DNA of 64,000 nucleotides from positions 1,550,001 to 1,614,000 of the forward strand of contig NW_008805064.1 of NCBI RefSeq assembly GCF_000004825.1. Direction: 5' to 3'. The position numbers and the translations under genes were made by a program. This DNA is from Heterostelium album PN500. Taxonomy: Eukaryota; Evosea; Eumycetozoa; Acytosteliales; Acytosteliaceae. Shown piece by piece: positions 48,495 through 60,322 of this stretch. The notes beneath the pieces were generated by a model. It searched no databases and was not told where the DNA came from. It was given only the letters and a program-made list of their open reading frames with translations. How positions within the stretch are numbered: position 1 is the stretch's first letter; every line of letters begins with the position of its first letter.

Positions 48495-51179
48495 TTATTC
48501 TAAAATGAGATTCATTTGAATGGTGCCAATTGCGATTTGGAATAGACCGGAATCAATGGTTACCATTAGATCTTCAGAGATGTATGAAAAGTCGGCGAGT
48601 GCCAAACGGAATTTGACAAAGGTCGAATTTCCAGGCTCGAGATCGACTTTGTAAAAGTGTTTCAACATCTTGACTTCCGGGGTGATCTCGGCGTAGACGT
48701 CGGTGAGGAAGAGCATGACTGTGTGCTTGCCGCCAACCGTTCCGTTGTTGGTGATCTCCACGACGATGTCGATGTGGTCGCCTAGGCTGGCGGTGTAGTT
48801 ATTTCCACCAGTGTTGTCGGCGGAGCAGCTCACCAGCTTGTAGTTGAAGACGGTATAGCTCAGACCTTGACCGAATTCAAAGAGCGGCGAAGTAGCGAGT
48901 GACTCTGAGAATTTGTGGAAGTAGGTGACACCAATGTCACCGGTGTAGGCCGGGTAGGTCAGTGGCATACGTCCCGATGGATTGACATTGCCAAATACGA
49001 TGTCGGCAATTGGTTTTCCACCCTCTGAACCTGGAAGGAATGCCATCAATACAGCAGAGCAACGGGCAACGAGCTTTGGATCGATAACACGTGGACGTGA
49101 TTCGACAATCACCAAAATGACTGGTCCTTTGGCGTTGTCCAAGATTGCCTCGAGCAGCGCAGTGTTGGATGGATCCATTGTCAAGTCATTGATATCACCC
49201 GGAGTCTCTGCCTCTGGAAGTTCTCCAATGACGACAATGGTTGCATCTGCAGTTGAAGATGCATCGGCTGCTTCTTTCAACAATGGTTCATTAGAGCTTC
49301 CAAACATTGCACCAACTTTGTATTCTACCTTGACCTGAGTATTGTTAAGTGTTTGCTTAAATCCTTTCAAGATTGTTGTTCCAAATGGGAATTCAGAATC
49401 ATTAAGTGCACCCTTAAAAATATAAGCTGTTAGTTAATGAAATGTAAAAATAAATAGTATTTATAAAGTTAACTTACTTGCCAATGAATAGACCAACCAC
49501 CATTTAAATTTGTTAGATTGTTTGCTGATGGACCAGTTACCAAGATACTACCGATGGTTTTGGAGAGTGGAAGAGTGTTGTTATGATTTTGCAAGAGAAC
49601 AATGGATTCCTCAACAATCGATGCTGCCAATGCTCTGTCTTCAGCGCTTCCAACTGTTTTAAGATATGGGTTGTTGGGATCTGGGAATGGATTCTTGAAA
49701 AGACCGAGAGAGTATTTGAGATTGAGAATCTTTCGGACCGAACGATCCAAACGGTGTTCTGGTACGATACCTGCTAACACCATCTCTCTAAGGTAAGTTG
49801 GGAAACTGGTATCGGAGGGAACCATCGACATATCTATACCGGCATCTAGCGCAATACTAATAGCTTCATAAGGGTTACTGGCAATATGGTGGAAATAACA
49901 CAACTTAATGATATCCTCCCAGTCGGTTACGATGACACCTTCAAACTCCAACTCATCCTGAAGCAAATCGGTGAGGTATTTACGAGTGGCGTGCATCGGT
50001 CTACCGTTAATCTCACCAGAGTTCACCATCACAGTACCGATACCTTCGTTGACACCGGCAGCGAACGATGGCAGGAAATAACGTCTCATCATGATCTCTG
50101 GAATCCAAGCTGGTGTTCTATCTTTTCCAGACTTTGGATTGGAGTAACCAAAGAAGTGTTTGGCACTTCCAACTCCATATGGCGATTCAATATGTCCGTT
50201 GAATGGATCTTGGTTACCTTGGAGACCACGAATCACTGCAGAACCCATTGTTGCAGCAACATGTGGATCTTCACCAAATGTCTCATAGATACGTGACCAC
50301 AATGGATTGATTCCAAGATCTAAAACTGGTGCGAAAATCCATGGAATTCCAACAGCTGTTGTATCCTTTGCAGTAACACTTCCAACTTTTGTTGCTAAAG
50401 CAGGATTAAAAGTAGCTGCTAAACCAGTATTCTAAAATAATTATTTATATTTTTTAAAATGTTTTTATTAATATTTATTTTCTTTAAAATTATTTTTAGA
50501 TTATAGTTTTTTATACTTACATGTGGGAAAAGTGTTCCTTTATGAATGTAATTAGCACCATGTACCGAATCAAGACCATAAATCATTGGGATTTTATTTG
50601 GACTGTTCTTGATTGAATAGGTCTGTATATCTTTGATTAAATTCATCCAGGTGGTGGTGTTCAAAGTATAAATGGTTCCATTATCAACTGTACCTTGAGA
50701 TACAGGTGAGTTTAGGAAACTTCCAATATTGAAGGTTTTAGTCAGGTAATCGAGTTGAGTATAGTTCAAACTAGCTGAATTTGGTTTTGTAATTGTACCT
50801 ATATCCAACTATATATATTAATTTAAAATTTAGAAAATAATAAATTTAATAAATATTGTTTATTTAGAATATTTAATAAGTAAACATGACTAATTAATAT
50901 ACTTACTTGAGTCATTTGTCCAATTTTCTCTGTGATACTCATTTTTCTTAATAAATTATTAACAAATCTATCTCGATCTATCTTATATTTGATTGAACTT
51001 TGATTGGGTTGATGTTTTAGGGGTAATTGTCTGTCAAACTTTATTTGAGAGGATTTTTTAAATAACTCTGGATGATTCATTCTATGATGTTCTCTAATTT
51101 CAGATTGAAGACTTTCAATACTAAAAATAAATAGAGTGACAACCATCAAAATTATTAAAGTTGATTGTTTAAACCCCAT
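48495..51179 (-). CDS. gluA: Lysosomal beta-glucosidase, GH3 (gluA-like)
   Basis: Four exons, 51179-50907, 50808-50521, 50431-49478 and 49412-48495, give 810 residues. GH3 beta-glucosidases remove terminal glucose from beta-glucosides; in D. discoideum the enzyme is lysosomal and secreted. There is an N-terminal signal peptide (LIILMVVTLFIFSIES), then a propeptide-like region, then the GH3 N-terminal barrel: IPMIYGLDSVHGANYIHK, WSRIYETFGEDPHVAAT, KHFFGYSNPKSGKDRTPAW, and the nucleophile Asp in GVIVTDWEDI. The C-terminal GH3 domain (VVIGELPEAETPGD, PGSEGGKPIADI, NPSGRMPLTYP) and a fibronectin-III-like end complete it. Length and motif order fit GluA closely, so the symbol is given as a likely orthologue. 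Confidence 0.92.
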
Positions 51180-53974
51180 TTTTAATTGTTTTAAAAATTA
51201 AATTAAAAATATGGAACGATTAAGTGTATATAATGTGACGATCGAGTTTTTATTTATAAATAAATAGTAAATTAATAAATTTAAATATGAAACAAAACTA
51301 ACTAGATAATAATTAAATATAGATAATTTTACAGGTGATTATTTATAATGAATAAAAAACAAATAGTTGATCAAATTAAAACAAATTTTTCTTAAATAAT
51401 CATTGGAATATCCAGAAGGATTAAAAAAGCCAAAGCCAAATCTAAATTAAATTAAAAGAAAATTAAATTTAATATTATATTAATGTAATAGTTTGTGAAA
51501 GTTTCTTTTTAGTTAGTTGATTTCTATTAATTGTGCAATAGGAATTTGTTTTTTTTTTAATAAAATTTTAGGAAGAACGCAAAGATTCTTTATTTTAATA
51601 AAATAATTCTAACTTTATAGTTTAATTGATATTTTTGATTAATTGTTAAACAAATTATTTACTGTTAACGATTTCGATATGATTTCCAACTATAAAATTT
51701 CAACTGAATTACTCACTTCATTGGTAACATGTATTTAATTTTATTACACTCATTCACCAATCACACTCTATTTTTTTTTGTAAGGATCATAATCTAACAC
51801 CCCCAACTTGTTAAGATATTCCACATACCCCACCACTATCACCCATGACATACATAAAACCAAATTACCACTTGTAAAAAATAAACTTAACAAAAAACTA
51901 CATTTAAAATTTAGTTTATCAGTGTAGATTAGATTTGATTGATTGATTCAGTTTTTTTACTTTCGACATGTCCTACCTATCTCTTTGTTGATTTTGTCTA
52001 AAAAACATAAATATCAAAATGTTGTTTTTGAAAATTTACTCATCTATTGGTAAAAATAAAAATTCCATTTTCCAACATAAAATTTTGATTGGACAATGAA
52101 CACTCCTCCACAAAAAGTGAATATATTTTCATCATTGATTATTACAAACATATCGCCTTAACTTATTCTTGATAATCTCAATATTTTTATAATTTTTACA
52201 ATTATTTTCATTTAATATCGGTTTTATAAAAAATTTTGTAACTGATTGTGCAAATACACCATTTTTAGAAATGTTTTTATAGATTTTATATAAAAAAAAA
52301 AAAAAAAAGATAAAATTTATTACTTTGTCATAATAGATATTTATCTCATTCTTTAAAATACTAAACAAAGGTTTTTTTGTTTTATTTTTCTTATATATTA
52401 AGTAAAAACAAACCAACATTTGTTATTTATATATTATGACAATGTTTACAATAAGATAAAAATAAAATAGTAGTCAGGAGAATCAATTTTTTTTATAGTT
52501 TAAAAATTAAATCTATAGTTTTTTTTATTATTTATTCAAAAATTTATCAAATACCAAGTTCATAGGTTTAAATGATAGAAACAGTTCAAATATCAATCAA
52601 ATCGGGTTTCTTTATACCAATATTATTAAAAAACTGTAGGCTACATAGCTATCTATGTCTGAGATATATTTTCTTTGGACTAGCTGAAATTATTTGTTTT
52701 TTGTTTTTTTTTGTTGTTTTTTTTACTTAAAAGTTTTTATATTTTCAACTTATTAGCCCAAAAAATAGTGTAATATATATGAAACCAAAATAAATTCAAC
52801 ACGCCAATAAATAAAGAGACAACTCCAATAGTTACAAATTAAATATTTTCAAAGATTAGTTTGTTGCCAATTTCAATATTGTAGGTGGATAAAAAATGTT
52901 GATTAATTACTTCCACTGTTGAAGAGAAACAAGTAAAATTATTTTCTTAAAAGTAGAACTTATTTATTCCTTAATAAAATTATACAATAGTTTATAAAAT
53001 TTGTTTTTTGAACAAACTAATATGTTCAATCTTTCCAAATCAGTGAAATAGTATCTTGAAATATAGAATCTTAAATTAATATCCAAATCAACTAAATTTT
53101 ATTTTAAAATTAAAATAATAAAATAATATTACGGTGTGTTAAAGGTCTTTACAGACTAAAAAACTTAAAAAAGGTATATATCGATGATTCAAAAAATAAA
53201 TGATTTAACTTTCACATTTTTACAGTAACATCTCGGCATTTATGTTGTCTCCATTTACAAAGTATTTTATTGGAAAAACAAGATGTTCCACGTCATAGCA
53301 AAACGATTGAGAGAAGATCCTATCTCTGCCAATAAATATGTGGGATCCACATAATTTTGATTCTTATTCATTTTAATATGGTATATTTTTTTGAAATTTA
53401 AAACAAACAGTATGGTTAGTATATCAAAAAATAAATTATAAAATCATTTGTGTTTGTGGGAATAGGCAAAAGTTTAATCTCCCATACATCAGTGTTTTAT
53501 AATTTAATTAATTAAAAATCGTTTGATTTACAGTTTAAATACTATTGATGAAAAATAAGAAGATATGTTATATATATCATAATTTCTTATTATCCAGCTC
53601 TGTATACTTTAATTGCAAATTTAAAATGTTTAAAACTAAACTGTTAGATTTCGCAATTCAATACGCAAAGATTTTGTTTCTCATTTTGTTTAATTTGATA
53701 CTACTCATCATTTATTCATTCTCCTATTACAAAATAATAACAGGTTTAATATATATCTATTATAAGTTATGTTGTGTTTTGTTTTATTTTAGGTTATTCA
53801 TTATCATAATAATTGTTATAACTGGTGTAATTGAGATTGTTTAATTTTTAGTTATTTGCTGTTTTGCTGTTATTATTTATATATATATCATATTATTATA
53901 CTATATGTTAAAAAAAAAAAAAAGTAATAATAATGAACGACTTTAACAATATTATTATTATTATTATTCTATTA
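51180..53974. other. Long intergenic region, no gene seen
   Basis: This 2.8-kb AT-rich region forms the beta-glucosidase promoter and the 3' flank of the dynein gene. Two features stand out: C-rich, CACCC-like boxes at 51795-51850 and a less AT-rich island at 53226-53350. Hydrophobic short frames (52132-52419 minus, 53545-53844 plus) come from T-rich DNA and are not called. Confidence 0.45.
51795..51850. promoter_or_regulatory. Cluster of C-rich/CACCC boxes upstream of the beta-glucosidase gene
   Basis: AACACCCCCAAC, ATACCCCACC and ATCACCCATG occur within 56 bp, about 640 bp upstream of the beta-glucosidase start. In D. discoideum, C/A-rich or G-rich boxes of this type bind G-box binding factor and drive developmental expression. 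The link here is by analogy only. Confidence 0.35.
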
Positions 53975-55247
53975 TTACTTTTTCATTTTCTCTAATTGTT
54001 TTTGAGCATCCTGTCTGATGGAACTGTTTGTTGGCGATGTCAGTGATGCCTTCAAGTCTTTAGAGGAAGTACCGGTTTTGTTTGGTCTGTCCTTGGAGAT
54101 CAAGCTAGTGAAGAAACTGGTCAACACAGCCTTCTCTGCCGACGGTGCAGTCGATGGTGAATTCGATCCAGTGGCACCGGTACTCGAACGCAATGGACTT
54201 GGTGAACCAGTCTCCACAACCTTTGGTTTCTCTTGTTTACTGACATCGCCGCCGGCAGCACTACCTCCACTTCCACTTGGTGCCTCTGGTACTTCTTGAT
54301 CCAAATTATTCTTTATCTTTAATAAAAATTCCTAAACATAAGCATAAACATAAGTATGTTAATATTAATAAAACTAGTTTTAAAAGACTAATAACTAACT
54401 TACTTGATCGTCATCAGCAATGATTGTAGCAGATTGATTCTGTTCTCTCTGTTTAATAATATTTGGTTTTTTTACAACATTCTCATAGAGTTCTTCGGCA
54501 TCTTTACAAACTTTCTGGTTCTCGAAATCCATTGTGATCTTTGCCAGCGAGTCCCAACCCGATGGAATAAAGATTTGATCTTTCTCTAGCAATTGTGTTC
54601 TCGATTTCAACTCGAATCCAAACAACTGATTTTCAATATATTCCAATGCAACATCACAATTGATATCCTTTCTTGCTGAAGTATAAATCAATCCTGCTCC
54701 ATCTAATAATAAGTTATTACAACAAAAACAGTTTACATATTAGTTAAAAAATTAAACTAAACAAAACTAAACTATTATATTGATATTTTTACTTACATTG
54801 TAAACAAATTCTTCTTAGATATTGTTGAATGTAATCAAACAATTCATCTTTATAATCGAAATCTTTTTCTAACATTACAACAGAGTCACTCTGTATTTGA
54901 TTATAAGAATAGTAATTAGTAAGTTTATATTACTGTGTTTTGTTAAATGTTGTTATGTTATATGTTGTTATGTAATTACCTTGCAACAAACAACCAAGAT
55001 AGGTAAACCCAAGTTACTGATGAGGATGTTCTCACTGAGTGGTGGAAGTACAGATGTATCTTCGATAGGTGTTACCACTTGCTTTCTCTTTTTCTTTTGT
55101 GATGCACTCAATATCGATGATGAATTTGGTTGTGCTGGTTCGACGTACTGATGCCACTTGATCAGTACTTTGTCTTTCAACGACTCTCTCTTCTCATTCT
55201 GTGGTGTAATAGATTTGATATGTGTTTCTAAAATAGCTAACCATTTC

Positions 55248-55310
<63 letters not shown>

Positions 55311-55933
55311 GAAATAAAAATACATATGTTAATATTGTTTAATATCTATGTATATGTTGTTTGTTTGTAATAATATTTGTTATTATCATACTTTTAATGA
55401 ATCAACGATATTCCATGGTTGTGAGAAATCTAATGCAATGACAATCATCGATTGTGCAATGTTGTTGGCGGTGAGTGCAAACTTTAATAGGTCGTTGTGT
55501 GATGTTTCACCCTCCAACGTCCAGAAGTTTGTACGTCCAATCGGTTCTTCACTGCTATCGTCCTCGTAGACATCGACAAATGTATAACTCAATGCGATTC
55601 CACGTAGTTTCTCGACATCTGATATCGGTTGAAACTTTGATAGTAATGATGTTGATCCTGCATTTGGATCACCTATTATTATTATTTATATAGATAGATA
55701 AACAAAAAGTAAAGTTGGTTAGATCTAATAGCTCCTCTCTTTGTTCTAGAATAAACTATATATCAACTATAGTTTTGTTAACAGTCTAATCTAATCTACC
55801 ACACACACTTACCCAACATAATAACATTCTTTGTTTCGAAATAGTTTGTTTTATTTGAAGATTCTCTTAGGATTTGTCCCCAAATATCTTCGTCTTCAGT
55901 TGTGGTTGTCTCTTTCTCTCTGTCGACATTCAT
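53975..55933 (-). CDS. Cytoplasmic dynein light intermediate chain
   Basis: Six exons, 55933-55813, 55672-55392, 55246-54980, 54890-54797, 54702-54404 and 54331-53975, join to 472 residues. Light intermediate chains link the cytoplasmic dynein motor to cargo adaptors. The start EDIWGQILRESSNK, the Ras-like fold (VIMLGDPNAGSTSLLSKFQ, GIALSYTFVDVYED, TNFWTLEGE), the middle KWLAILETHIK and DYIQQYLRRICLQYGAGLIYTS and the Pro/Ser-rich disordered C-terminus all fit the family. The loop at the P-loop position reads GDPNAGSTS, so the lysine that binds nucleotide phosphate is missing; loss of nucleotide binding is known in some family members. It ends with a helical QDAQKQLEKMKK. Confidence 0.9.
55248..55305. 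repeat. TAA triplet microsatellite inside a dynein-gene intron
   Basis: About 19 tandem TAA/AAT units form the start of the plus-strand sequence (the 3' end of the intron on the coding strand) and immediately abut the splice acceptor of exon 3. Length variation here could affect splicing. Confidence 0.85.
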
Positions 55934-57251
55934 TTTTATTTTGTTTTTACAATAATCACTACTAATCTATCTATACAAATCTAATCAAATTCTAATCTAA
56001 CTAATATAATATTTGCAATCTGATCGAATAATACAAGTTAATCAAAAATAAATAAACAATTTTATTAAATGAATTTTTGAAAAAAAAAAAAAACAAGTTC
56101 AGGTTTTTTGATATTTTTTTTTTTTTTCAAATTTTCAAATAAAATTGTCTTCTCATACAATACATGTATTTGTGTTGTATCTAATAAGTCAAATACTGAT
56201 ATTACTACTTAGAATAAATAATAATAATCAAATTTTATTTTGTAGGTTAACTTATTATTAAAACCATTCCTCTTTTCATAAATTTATTTTATTTTTTTTA
56301 AAGGATTCATATTTTTATATTTTTAAACTTGGTCGACCATATGGATACTAGTATTGTAATTTTTTATACAAATAATGAAACCTTTTTTGTCCTTGTATCT
56401 TTATTAGAAAGAATTTTAATTTTATTTATTTTTAAATAAAATATTTTTCTTTATCAAATTTGTTAATAAAAAGAATAAAAATAAATATTAAAAAAACAAC
56501 AAATTCAAATAAGAAAAGAACTCAATAAATATCGAAGCATCATTTTTTGAAGTACTATCGTCATTCAACATTGTTGTCTACAAAATGAATGTTAATGTTT
56601 TTGTTGTTTGTTGCCCGTTGGAAATTTTAAAGTTATAAACTCAATGTGCGGATGATTGTCGCTCATAGTGAAGTTTTTTTTTATGTGACCGTTAGAATTT
56701 TTAAAGTTTGTTTGTGAGAAACAACTTAATATTTTTTTTCTTCATCATTCATGATAAAAAAATTCGATAAAATAAATGAACCAACTAATAATTATTGATG
56801 GTTATTTTTAAGTGCTGGATCTTAGAATCACACTTTCTTGTTGATCGTTGTTTTTTCAAGGTTCTTTTTGAAAATGAGATAGAGGTTAAAACTAGTTTTG
56901 TTGTTCCTCCAATGGCAAAACAACAACAATGATGTGGTTTAATTTTTTATTTTTACCAAAGACGATGAATCAAAAAATCCTTCACCAAATTTGTAATTTT
57001 TTTTTTATTTGGCATGTTTTGACACAGTAAAATACGAATTTATTCAATTTAATATATAGGGTATTCAATGGTGAAAGCCTTTGGTTTATTAAACTTTTTT
57101 AGAACAGTCTTTTTAAAAAAAATAAATAATAAAATAAAAATAATAAAATAAAAATACAAACTTAACCTTCACAAATATGAAATTAATTATTGATAGAAAT
57201 ACAATTATTGTATTAAAACATAGATGTATTTATTACTTTATTAAATATTAA

Positions 57252-57282
<31 letters not shown>

Positions 57283-57367
57283 ATTTTATTTTATTTATTT
57301 AGATTTATTTATTTAGATTTCCAGAGTTTTTTTATCATTATTTATTTGTAAAAATTAAAATTTAAAA
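55934..57367. other. Intergenic, no gene seen
   Basis: 1.4 kb of AT-rich DNA between the dynein gene start and the FNIP gene start. Two short near-repeats occur at about 56628-56648 and 56693-56712 (CCGTTGGAAATTTTAAAGTT and CCGTTAGAATTTTTAAAGTT). A TTTA/TTTTA tandem run lies at 57255-57315. No gene is recognised. Confidence 0.5.
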
Positions 57368-58880
57368 ATGGAAGAATCTAATCCATCAATATTGATATCT
57401 TCCCAATCTTCATCTCCAATTTTTTCTCCGTCTCCTTCCCCATCAAGCCCATCAATCTCAACATCATCACATTCCAGTTCACCTTTAACTTCAATGTCTC
57501 CTTTAGACAAAGATATCGAAATATTATATAACAACGAAAATAAAATTGATATTTTATCTTTATCAAATACAATTTTAATTAAAATTCTTAGAAATGTAGT
57601 ATCTGATTTTGACAGAATTTGTTTTGTTTTATCTTCTAAACAACTATTTATTAAATCTTCAAAAATATTGTTCTTCACACGTAACAACCTTCACCCTAAA
57701 GAATTCTATATATTAAAATCAAAATTTAGATTGAATTCTTTTAAAACCAATCTTTTCGACACTCTTTCATTCGGAAAATGTAATAGTAAGTATTAAAATC
57801 AATAAAAAACAATATCTATAAACAGTTTGTTAATTAATATGTTTTATAATGATCAAAAAAGTCACATGTATTTATAAAAATAAATATAGCAAAATACCAG
57901 AGAACTGTACACATTTAACTATTCATTCTAGTTGTACAGAGGTTATTAAACCAGGTTTAATTCCAAAAACTGTTAAATATTTGCATTGGAATGTCAATCA
58001 AATTCCGGGACGTGGTGTTATCCCATGTGGTTTAAAAAGACTTCATTTCGGAAATGAATATAATCAACCAACCACTAGCCTTCCAAAAAACATCACATAT
58101 CTAGAGTTTGGGAATACTTTCAATCAGCTATCGGTACTACCGAAATCACTTTTGCACCTTCGATATGCTATTGGTGAGCAAGAACCAGTGTGTAACCCAA
58201 CGGGGACAACACACCTCCACTACGATAGACCAACTTTAGATATAAAACAAATAGTCAAATCAGTTATTTCTATTGATTTTGGAAAGAAATTCAATGAACC
58301 GATCACTAAGAATCAACTATCGCAAACCATTACACATTTAGCGTTTGGATTCAGTTATCAGCACAAATTTGAAGTTGGTGTATTACCTTTGTCATTAAAA
58401 TCTTTAATCTTTGGATTCAACTATAACCAAATGATCGAAAAAGATGTTCTTCCAAGAGGATTGAAACATCTAAATCTTGGTCAGAGTTATAGTCTTCCGA
58501 TTGGAGAAGGAGTCCTACCTGAGGGATTGGAATCTGTAGACTTTGGAAAGATATTTGACCATCCTATTGTATCAATACTTCCCAGTACTGTAAAAAATAT
58601 TTCACTTCCAGACAACTACATTCATCCATTACCAAAGACTTTGGAAATGGTTTCTTCTGGATATAAGATTTTAAATCAACTATTCGATCCTAATAATAAT
58701 AATCAACAACAATCTTCACCACTCGTAAAAAGAATATTTATAAATACATTTAGATTACACGAAATCGAAATTCGAATATTGGACAATAAAAATGCTTTGT
58801 TCCTTACGAGGTCACTTGAAGGGGGAATCATTAAGACTGAATCTCTCAAAGACGGTACTTTTTTAAAAACATTAAATTAA
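57368..58880 (+). CDS. F-box-like FNIP repeat protein
   Basis: Exon 1 is 57368-57785 and exon 2 is 57862-58880, giving 478 residues. The first 45 residues are a Ser/Pro tract. An F-box-like helix pair follows (DILSLSNTILIKILRNVV, then VLSSKQLFIKSS). FNIP-type repeats of about 22 residues follow: EVIKPGLIPKTVKYLHW, NEYNQPTTSLPKNITYLEF, YNQMIEKDVLPRGLKHLNL, YSLPIGEGVLPEGLESVDF. This copy is clearly more diverged from the cluster at 16-29 kb than those are from each other, so it is an older family member. The acceptor (AAAAAAG before 57862) is A-rich but is the one that keeps the frame. Confidence 0.85.
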
Positions 58881-59504
58881 AAATTAATAAAAAATATAAT
58901 ATTATTTTATTTTATTTCAACGATTTGTTAAATCTTTATTTAAGGATCCTTCAAAAAAATTGTTTGATCTTTATTTTTTATTTATATAATATTTAAATAT
59001 AAATTTTAAAGATTAAGTCAAAAAAATAAATATTAATATAAAAAATTTCTTGGAAAGTCTTATTAATGATTTAACTTAACGAGTGACGTCAGATTAAATA
59101 ATCTATTGCAATTGAAATTTAGTAAATTACAAAATAAATGAGATCAGATCTATAATGAGGTTCCACAAAAAATGAAACGACCTTGTCCAAGATTTTTTTT
59201 TATTTTTACCAACTTAATGATTTCATTGAATCACTGAAATTTACAAAATTTTATCAAAGTTGTCATAAACTTTGCTTATTACCATTTGGTCTTTGATATT
59301 AACATATGAGAACCGAGTTATTTAAACAGATATTTTCGAAATTGAATTCAAGCTATTCTATGTTATTTAACAATAAATTGCTTTGGACTGGGCAAAGTTG
59401 ACAAGAATCTAGGAAAAGCTATACTATTTAAAGATTGCACTCCAAAGTCATATCATTACAAAAAATACACTTCTTCTTTTTAAATACAATAAATATAAAT
59501 AACA
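58881..59504. other. Intergenic/promoter region with a perfect TGACGTCA site
   Basis: 624 bp of AT-rich DNA upstream of the Cys-rich mini-protein. A perfect palindromic TGACGTCA (59084-59091), the CRE-type bZIP core, lies about 420 bp before the start codon. No gene is visible. Confidence 0.45.
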
Positions 59505-59766
59505 ATGTGCAAAGTAAATATTTTTTAAAAAAAAAAAACCTACTCCATTCTGATCAAAATACATACTTACCTAACTTATTGTTGTTTCAATTACTCTTTT
59601 TTTTTTAATAATATAGTTCTCCTCAGGTTGTGGTACTTCTGATTCAAAGTCATGCCGTAAATGTGGTGCCAAATTGTGCAAGGGTTGCTCACGTTCATTG
59701 ATAACTGGTGCTGCTCCACCAAGCGGTAATTCTGCTCAATGTCCACAATGCAAGAATAACTACTAA
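59505..59766 (+). CDS. 52-residue Cys-rich zinc-binding-type mini-protein
   Basis: This is a two-exon microgene. Exon 1 (59505-59513) is only ATG TGC AAA, followed by GTAAAT; exon 2 (59617-59766) follows AATATAG. The protein starts MCKFSSGCGTSDSKSCRKC and ends CPQCKNNY. Eight Cys occur, as C2, C8, then three C-x2-C pairs (C16/C19, C24/C27, C44/C47). This suggests one or two zinc sites of a ribbon or RING-like type. Exon 2 is far less AT-rich than its flanks and ends in a clean stop, which supports coding. I do not recognise the family. Exon 1 could be longer if an upstream exon exists, but no better ATG was seen. Confidence 0.7.
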
Positions 59767-60322
59767 ACTTTCAAAAGTCATAATGTAACCTCATAAACAT
59801 ATATAAATAAATAAAAAACATAAAAAGTACAATCTAAAGGTATTTATCGTATACGATGTCTTGTCCTTTATTGATTATAACAACCAAATAACTTTTACCA
59901 TAATCTATTTCATCTCACACCAAAAAAAGTAAATAAATCTTCTTGCTCTATTTCTGGTTATCTATTACAGAAATGTTCATTAAATTGATCATTGTAGAAC
60001 ATACAACTTTAGTCGATCTTTATTATTATTATTATTAAAAGATAAAATAACATTTAAAAGATATAAATTTGTAGGTTTGATCAATAGATTGAAATACAAC
60101 AATAATATTAGATATTATTGAGAAAAAAACACAAATACAATTTAAATTAAAATTTTTGTTCGACAGTATTTTAATTAAACTTTTGGTTGAACGAAAAACA
60201 ACAACAAAAGATTAAATAGTGTTATTACCTGTTTTTATTATTATTTATATTTGTATTAATAATTAAATTTCTAAACCTAATAAATAGTTTATATATTTTA
60301 TATATAGTTTAAAGTTATAGTT
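59767..60322. other. Intergenic, no gene seen
   Basis: 556 bp of AT-rich DNA with ATT triplet repeats near 60020-60037. It serves as the 3' flank of the mini-protein and the promoter of the ParB-like gene. A TATATATAG about 15 bp upstream of 60323 could also be an acceptor, in which case the ParB-like gene would have an additional first exon. Confidence 0.4.

Noticed and set aside
52132-52419. Hydrophobic minus-strand frame of 95 codons
   Set aside because: Lys/Phe/Ile/Asn-only composition typical of AT-rich non-coding DNA.
53545-53844. 99-codon hydrophobic plus-strand frame
   Set aside because: Ile/Leu/Phe/Tyr-rich product of T-rich DNA, no signal or family pattern.
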